In this document: positions 60,089 through 64,000 of the stretch, in pieces
Layout: each line of letters opens with the position of its first letter
Numbering within the stretch: position 1 is the first letter of the stretch
Assembly (NCBI GenBank): GCA_052103955.1
Contig: JBQELO010000013.1
Coordinates: 43,824 to 107,823 of the forward strand
Source of the DNA: Paenalcaligenes sp052103955
GTDB taxonomy: Bacteria; Pseudomonadota; Gammaproteobacteria; Burkholderiales; Burkholderiaceae_B
Length of the DNA: 64,000 bases
Reading direction: 5' to 3'
Position numbers and translations under genes: made by a program
Notes under the pieces: model-generated
Told to the model about the DNA's origin: nothing
The model's database searches: none
What the model saw: the letters and a program-made list of their open reading frames with translations, nothing else

Positions 60089-61537
60089 TTAGGATAAGGC
60101 CAGCATCTCTCTGGCCTTTTCCCCTACTCGAGCAAAGCCCGCTCTGTAACGCTCATCTACTGGGTTACAGCACGAAATACGCACAGCATTGCTGAATCTG
60201 CCACTGGCAGAGTACATACGCCCCGGGATCACGCTGATTTTTTCGCGCAGCAATTGTTGATACAACACGTAGGTATCAAGGCTCTCTGGCAACTCCAGCC
60301 AAAACAAATAGCCACCGTCCGGCTTGGTCGCCTTTGTACCCTCAGGAAAATACTCAGCAATCAGCGCTTGAGTAGTATTCATATTCTTAGCGTAGTTTTT
60401 ACGTAATTTACGCAGATGGTGCTCATAGCCACCTGCCTCTAAGAACACCCCTAACGTCTCGGATAACAACTGCGACTCGGCAATGGAGTACAAGCTTTTT
60501 AGCTGACGTATTTTTTTATTAAAACGCGTGCTATGCACCCAACCTATACGGAAATCAGGCGCTAAGGTTTTACTAAAGCTAGAACAAAAAATTACCCAAC
60601 CGTCATCATCCATTGATTGCACTGCAGGTAGTGGGCCATGACTCTGCAGCTCGGCATACAAGCCATCCTCAATTAGGGGAATGTGATATTGATTCACTAA
60701 GGCTGCCAATTTTTTCTTGGCTGCTGATGGCATGCTACACCCCAAGGGGTTGTGCAAATTGGGCATACAAATCAGAGCTTGTAGCTGTTTTTCTGCCATC
60801 AATGGCTCGATTTCATCTACACACAATCCTGTTTCAGCATGGGTAGGCAACTCCACCAATTTAAGCCCTAGCTCGTTTAATAAAGGGATTAAATAGAAAT
60901 ACGTAGGAGACTCTACCCCTACGCTATCACCAGGCTTAGTCACCGCACGCAGTGCTAAGTTAATAGCCTCCATACAGCCATGGGTTAAACAAATATTCTT
61001 CTCATGGCTTAGCACGCCCAGATTCTGCATACGCCGCGAAATTTGTCTACGTAAGGTCAAACTACCGGGTGGTAAGGCATAACTGGACAGTAACGAGGCT
61101 TGCTGACGTACAAGCCTACTCATGATGCGCCCCAGTTTCTCTCTGGGAAACAGATCTGAGTTTTTATCAGGACACGCTAAGGATAGATTCAAAAAAGAAG
61201 GATCTTGCTGCATAACAAAAGCCTGCTCTATCAACCCCAACACTGACTCTGGCGAGGTAACTTCTTCTGCCCCTAACTCGAAAGTACGCAGTAGACTAGG
61301 CAACTGGTTCTTCACCACAAAACCAGATTGTGGTCGTGCTTCGATCAGCCCCTGATCCTCTAACGAACGATACGCGGCAATAACGGTATTGATACTCACA
61401 TTATGGTTTTGTGCTGATTGGCGTATAGAGGGCAGAGCCCCACCGGCATTGAATACTCCTTTCTCGATGGCGTGCTTTAAGCCTTCTGCAAGCCGCAGAT
61501 AACGAGGTTGTGAGGACATGGGCAGTAGCTCTGGCAT
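60089..61537 (-). CDS. MocR-family regulator (GntR HTH fused to PLP aminotransferase domain)
   Basis: I use the ATG at 61537 (MPELLPMSSQPRYLRLAE), giving 482 residues; further ATGs at 61564, 61552 and 61519 are possible. The N-terminal GntR winged HTH (LAEGLKHAIEKGVFNAGGALPSIRQSAQNHNVSINTVIAAYRSLEDQGLI) is fused to a fold-type I aminotransferase domain with the PLP lysine in FCSSFSKTLAPDFRIGW. MocR proteins sense an amino compound and PLP. It is divergent from a LysE-type exporter, its likely target. Confidence 0.92.
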   Translation of the reverse strand: MPELLPMSSQPRYLRLAEGLKHAIEKGVFNAGGALPSIRQSAQNHNVSINTVIAAYRSLEDQGLIEARPQSGFVVKNQLPSLLRTFELGAEEVTSPESVLGLIEQAFVMQQDPSFLNLSLACPDKNSDLFPREKLGRIMSRLVRQQASLLSSYALPPGSLTLRRQISRRMQNLGVLSHEKNICLTHGCMEAINLALRAVTKPGDSVGVESPTYFYLIPLLNELGLKLVELPTHAETGLCVDEIEPLMAEKQLQALICMPNLHNPLGCSMPSAAKKKLAALVNQYHIPLIEDGLYAELQSHGPLPAVQSMDDDGWVIFCSSFSKTLAPDFRIGWVHSTRFNKKIRQLKSLYSIAESQLLSETLGVFLEAGGYEHHLRKLRKNYAKNMNTTQALIAEYFPEGTKATKPDGGYLFWLELPESLDTYVLYQQLLREKISVIPGRMYSASGRFSNAVRISCCNPVDERYRAGFARVGEKAREMLALS

Positions 61538-61671
61538 AGCGATCTCTAGCATCAAAAATAGCAACCGTTAAACTGTACCCATCATAATTGATAATTTCTG
61601 AGTCTGTACCTATTTCTGTGTCTGCTTTACGCTGATACATCTTTACTTCTTTTCACCTCGCCAGATACACC

Positions 61672-62289
61672 ATGATTAATCCCGCCCTCATCAGTTACGT
61701 TGCCGTTATGTCGGTAACCCCCGGCCCCAATAATTTACTGTTAGCGACCTCTGGCGTGAACTTTGGCTTTAGGCGTACCTTGCCAATGAGCCTAGGCATT
61801 AGTTTAGGCGCAGGCTTGCAGTGTTTTATTACCATGCAAGCCCTTGGCATGATGATGCAATGGCTAGGCCAAGTACGACTACCTTTAGCCTTAGCGGGCT
61901 GTGTGTATTTGTTATGGCTATCTTGGAAAATCTACCAATCAAGTGCACCAGAGTCCAAAAAGAAAAGCCATCCTTTTACCTTTATACAAATGGCTGCTTT
62001 CCAATGGATAAACCCCAAGGCTTGGATTATGGCCATTAATACTGCCCTGCTTTTTGGTACTCAAGACAGCACACACGCTTTCAGTCATAACCTACAAGTC
62101 TCACTGCTGTATATCGTGACTAACTTTCCCTGTATTTTAGTTTGGGTCATTATGGGCGACCGATTACGCCAACTACTGCAAAGCCCCGCTTATCTGCGCC
62201 TGTTTAATGTGTCTATGGCATTGATTATGGGACTCACTGCAGTATGGTTAGCAGGCGAAGAACTCTTCACCGCCTACCGTGCGGTTTAA
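61672..62289 (+). CDS. LysE/RhtB-family amino-acid exporter
   Basis: A 205-residue membrane protein with about six helices. SVTPGPNNLLLATSGVNFGFRRTLPMSLGISLGAGLQ near the N-terminus and FQWINPKAWIMAINTAL in the middle are the LysE/RhtB signatures. It exports amino acids. Control by the divergent MocR regulator is likely. Confidence 0.93.
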   Translation: MINPALISYVAVMSVTPGPNNLLLATSGVNFGFRRTLPMSLGISLGAGLQCFITMQALGMMMQWLGQVRLPLALAGCVYLLWLSWKIYQSSAPESKKKSHPFTFIQMAAFQWINPKAWIMAINTALLFGTQDSTHAFSHNLQVSLLYIVTNFPCILVWVIMGDRLRQLLQSPAYLRLFNVSMALIMGLTAVWLAGEELFTAYRAV

Positions 62290-62477
62290 CCGTCACGCGC
62301 TATAAAAGCTCATGCATGGTGCAAAATAGTTCAATGAATGAACATTGCATGGAATAAACCTCTTTATTACAACATCTGTCACTCTTTCTTTATATACAGC
62401 CATCGCCTGCTAGGTAGAAAACACACTCTGTCATAAGATGATTAGGATTGTTCTCTTTCCTAGCTGGCTGTATCTGC

Positions 62478-63401
62478 ATGAACTCCCCTCTTCCTTTTAA
62501 ACGTCATATCGCCATTCCTATTTTGCTAGGACTAGGCACAGGCTTTGCCACTAACCACGTTTCTGCACGTATTGCTTTTGACCATGGGGCAGGCTTACTA
62601 ACCGCCATCTTATGGCGTTCTGGCATGAGCTTAATTTGCCTTACGCTACTATTATTGTGGCAACGTCATTCATTGCGGTTTGAACGCAAACTGTGGCCTT
62701 GGCAATTAACGCTGGGTTTATTGGTTGCCTTTCAAAGCTTCTGTATTTTTTCTGCCGTCGCACGTATACCGGTGGGCATTGCCTTATTAGTCGCCAATAC
62801 CTTCCCTATTTTGTTGGCATTACTTAATTGGGCGGTCAGTGGAAAACGCCCATCCAAAGCCTCCGTAGTCATCATGGGGATGATCTTATTTGGACTAATC
62901 TGGGTGTTAGATGCTCCCATGTGGTTCACGAACAGCGAACAACTTAGCAGCACCTGGTTCTTAGGCCTGCTCTTTGCCTTTGGCGCGGCTACCTGTTTTG
63001 CCTTTATTTTGTGGATCAGCGAAAACCGCCTAGCCACCCTTTATGGGCCAGTCCGCAGCTTTTATACCATTGCTATCGTATTCTTTAGCATGCTGGGACT
63101 TAGTTTTACTGGCGTGTTAGAAGGCGCTACAGCCTTACCTGCCGATACTACAGGTTGGCTAGCATTAATCGCCGTGGGTTTCTTCTACAGTTGTGCATTT
63201 ATAGGCTTATTCGTACTGACCCCACGACTAAACCTTAGCCAAAATGCCCCAGCATTAAATATTGAACCTGTAGCATCACTCATATTGGCGTGGATACTGC
63301 TAGAGCAAAGCCTAAACGGCAGACAAATATTTGGTAGTGCCATGGTAGTAACAGGCATTATTGCATTGGCAGCTGTACATAGAAGCAAACGCAATTCTTA
63401 A
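62478..63401 (+). CDS. DMT-superfamily (EamA) transporter
   Basis: From the ATG at 62478 the protein has 307 residues and about ten helices: LGLGTGFATNHVSARIAFDHGAGLLTAILWRSGMSLI in the first repeat and LNIEPVASLILAWILLEQSLNGRQIFGSAMVVTGI in the last, the typical EamA end. A TTG at 62448 would extend it by ten residues, but no ribosome site favours it. Substrate unknown. Ends just before a strong terminator. Confidence 0.9.
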   Translation: MNSPLPFKRHIAIPILLGLGTGFATNHVSARIAFDHGAGLLTAILWRSGMSLICLTLLLLWQRHSLRFERKLWPWQLTLGLLVAFQSFCIFSAVARIPVGIALLVANTFPILLALLNWAVSGKRPSKASVVIMGMILFGLIWVLDAPMWFTNSEQLSSTWFLGLLFAFGAATCFAFILWISENRLATLYGPVRSFYTIAIVFFSMLGLSFTGVLEGATALPADTTGWLALIAVGFFYSCAFIGLFVLTPRLNLSQNAPALNIEPVASLILAWILLEQSLNGRQIFGSAMVVTGIIALAAVHRSKRNS

Positions 63402-63440
63402 AGCTCTACCTCGCAGACTAACTCGCTATAACGCTGGATA

Positions 63441-63486
63441 GCACAAAAAAACTCCCCCTCATTTACTAGGGGGAGTTTTTTTGTGC
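63441..63486. terminator. Strong terminator after the DMT gene
   Basis: GCACAAAAAAACTCCCCCT and AGGGGGAGTTTTTTTGTGC pair perfectly over 19 bp around an 8-nt loop; works on both strands. Confidence 0.93.
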
Positions 63487-64000
63487 TACGCACTACTCAC
63501 AATATTCGGTTGCTTTCTGAATGATGTAGCGCTACGCACATAAGCTCTAGCTGCTCTATTAACCAATAGCAGATTTTCTACTCACACGTTAGAAGTACAC
63601 CTACACGCTTAGGTTTTTATCGTACTCAGATGAGCTCTAGAGTTGTTATAAATAGCGTATTACTAGACGCTTGTGATCATTAAGACTAAGCGTGTACGGC
63701 CGCAATAGAGTAAACCGCAACCCACTCTTGCATCTAGTAGTGTGAATCACCTGATTTACACCCACCGTACACATTCATCTTATTTTCAGTTGCTGGGCGC
63801 ATGGAGCAGCCTAAGCTTCTGCATACCCGCACATGCTAAAGCACGGGTCTATATGCCTCGTGCCAGACTAAGCCTACAGTGCAGAGAGCCAATAAAGGTG
63901 CCCATCTTGAAGAACAGCACTACAAGAAACAGGGTATCTAGCAGGAGAGCTGTAGAGTAGCCCAGTCGTGCAGCGCACGGTAGTAGCCATACACCAGCAG
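63487..64000. other. Apparently non-coding right end
   Basis: No open frame looks like a gene and no RNA family was recognised. A 10-bp inverted repeat ACACGCTTAG (63603-63612) / CTAAGCGTGT (63687-63696) is present, of unknown meaning. The next gene may start beyond the window. Confidence 0.5.

Noticed and set aside
63742..63960. 72-codon plus-strand frame near the right end
   Set aside because: No ribosome site, no recognisable domain and odd composition; treated as non-coding.
1..64000. CRISPR array, insertion sequence, prophage or integrase
   Set aside because: I looked for regular spaced repeats, transposase motifs and integrase-like proteins and saw none; only the two tRNA-linked repeats hint at past insertion.
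63487..64000. Riboswitch or structured RNA at the right end
   Set aside because: Only short inverted repeats were found and no known conserved core could be matched.

Overview
The window looks like a chromosomal segment of a betaproteobacterium, probably family Alcaligenaceae. I infer this from the mixture of TRAP and Liv-type transporters, MexHI/EmrAB-type efflux genes, the moderate GC content and general protein similarity; no rRNA or universal marker is present to confirm it. The left end cuts a DMT-family transporter. I see no transposase, integrase, phage gene or CRISPR array.

Layout. 1-5.7 kb: a divergent DMT transporter, then a MarR regulator with an EmrAB-type tripartite drug pump (outer-membrane lipoprotein, HlyD adaptor, DHA2 MFS). 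5.8-15.8 kb: a block bounded by two identical tRNA-Asn(GTT) genes. It holds a DMT/AraC divergent pair and a long leftward operon (cupin, NIPSNAP, 3-hydroxyacyl-CoA/carnitine-type dehydrogenase, TRAP transporter, alpha/beta-hydrolase, aspartate dehydrogenase-like protein, SDR, TetR) that reads as an uncharacterised catabolic pathway. Two near-identical inverted operator copies lie in its promoter region. 15.9-21 kb: a second TRAP operon headed by an L-fuconate dehydratase and closed by an IclR regulator. 21.4-27.6 kb: a TauE/SafE permease, a GntR/FCD regulator and a complete Liv-type ABC importer.

27.7-30 kb: a putatively Fur-controlled SpoIIAA-like/TetR/MFS operon. 29.9-36.1 kb: soxR with a textbook SoxR promoter driving a MexHI-OpmD-type RND pump. 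36.2-41.4 kb: an AI-2E permease, a methyltransferase, a TetR-controlled SMR pair, a MaoC hydratase and a flavin reductase. 41.8-45.8 kb: a glutamate-dependent acid-resistance set (glutamate decarboxylase, Glu/GABA antiporter, glutaminase). 45.8-48.2 kb: a sulfide:quinone reductase-like enzyme, DUF1641 and a TetR with two matching operators. 48.3-50 kb: a class A beta-lactamase behind a PACE efflux gene. 50-53.7 kb: an AraC regulator and a DUF1254/class A acid phosphatase/outer-membrane protein operon.

54.2-58.7 kb: an AT-rich trimethylamine-monooxygenase-type FMO, then a two-gene operon of a divergent Hsp90 and a TPR-like protein with a CxxC...C motif. This pair is the best candidate for an undescribed system in the window. 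58.7-64 kb: a small secreted protein between a tRNA-Thr(CGT) gene and a short copy of that tRNA's 3' end, a MAPEG protein, a divergent MocR/LysE pair, another DMT transporter, and about 0.5 kb of apparently non-coding DNA. Overall the region is rich in export systems and stress responses (drug, redox, acid, sulfide) alongside several solute-uptake and catabolic operons.
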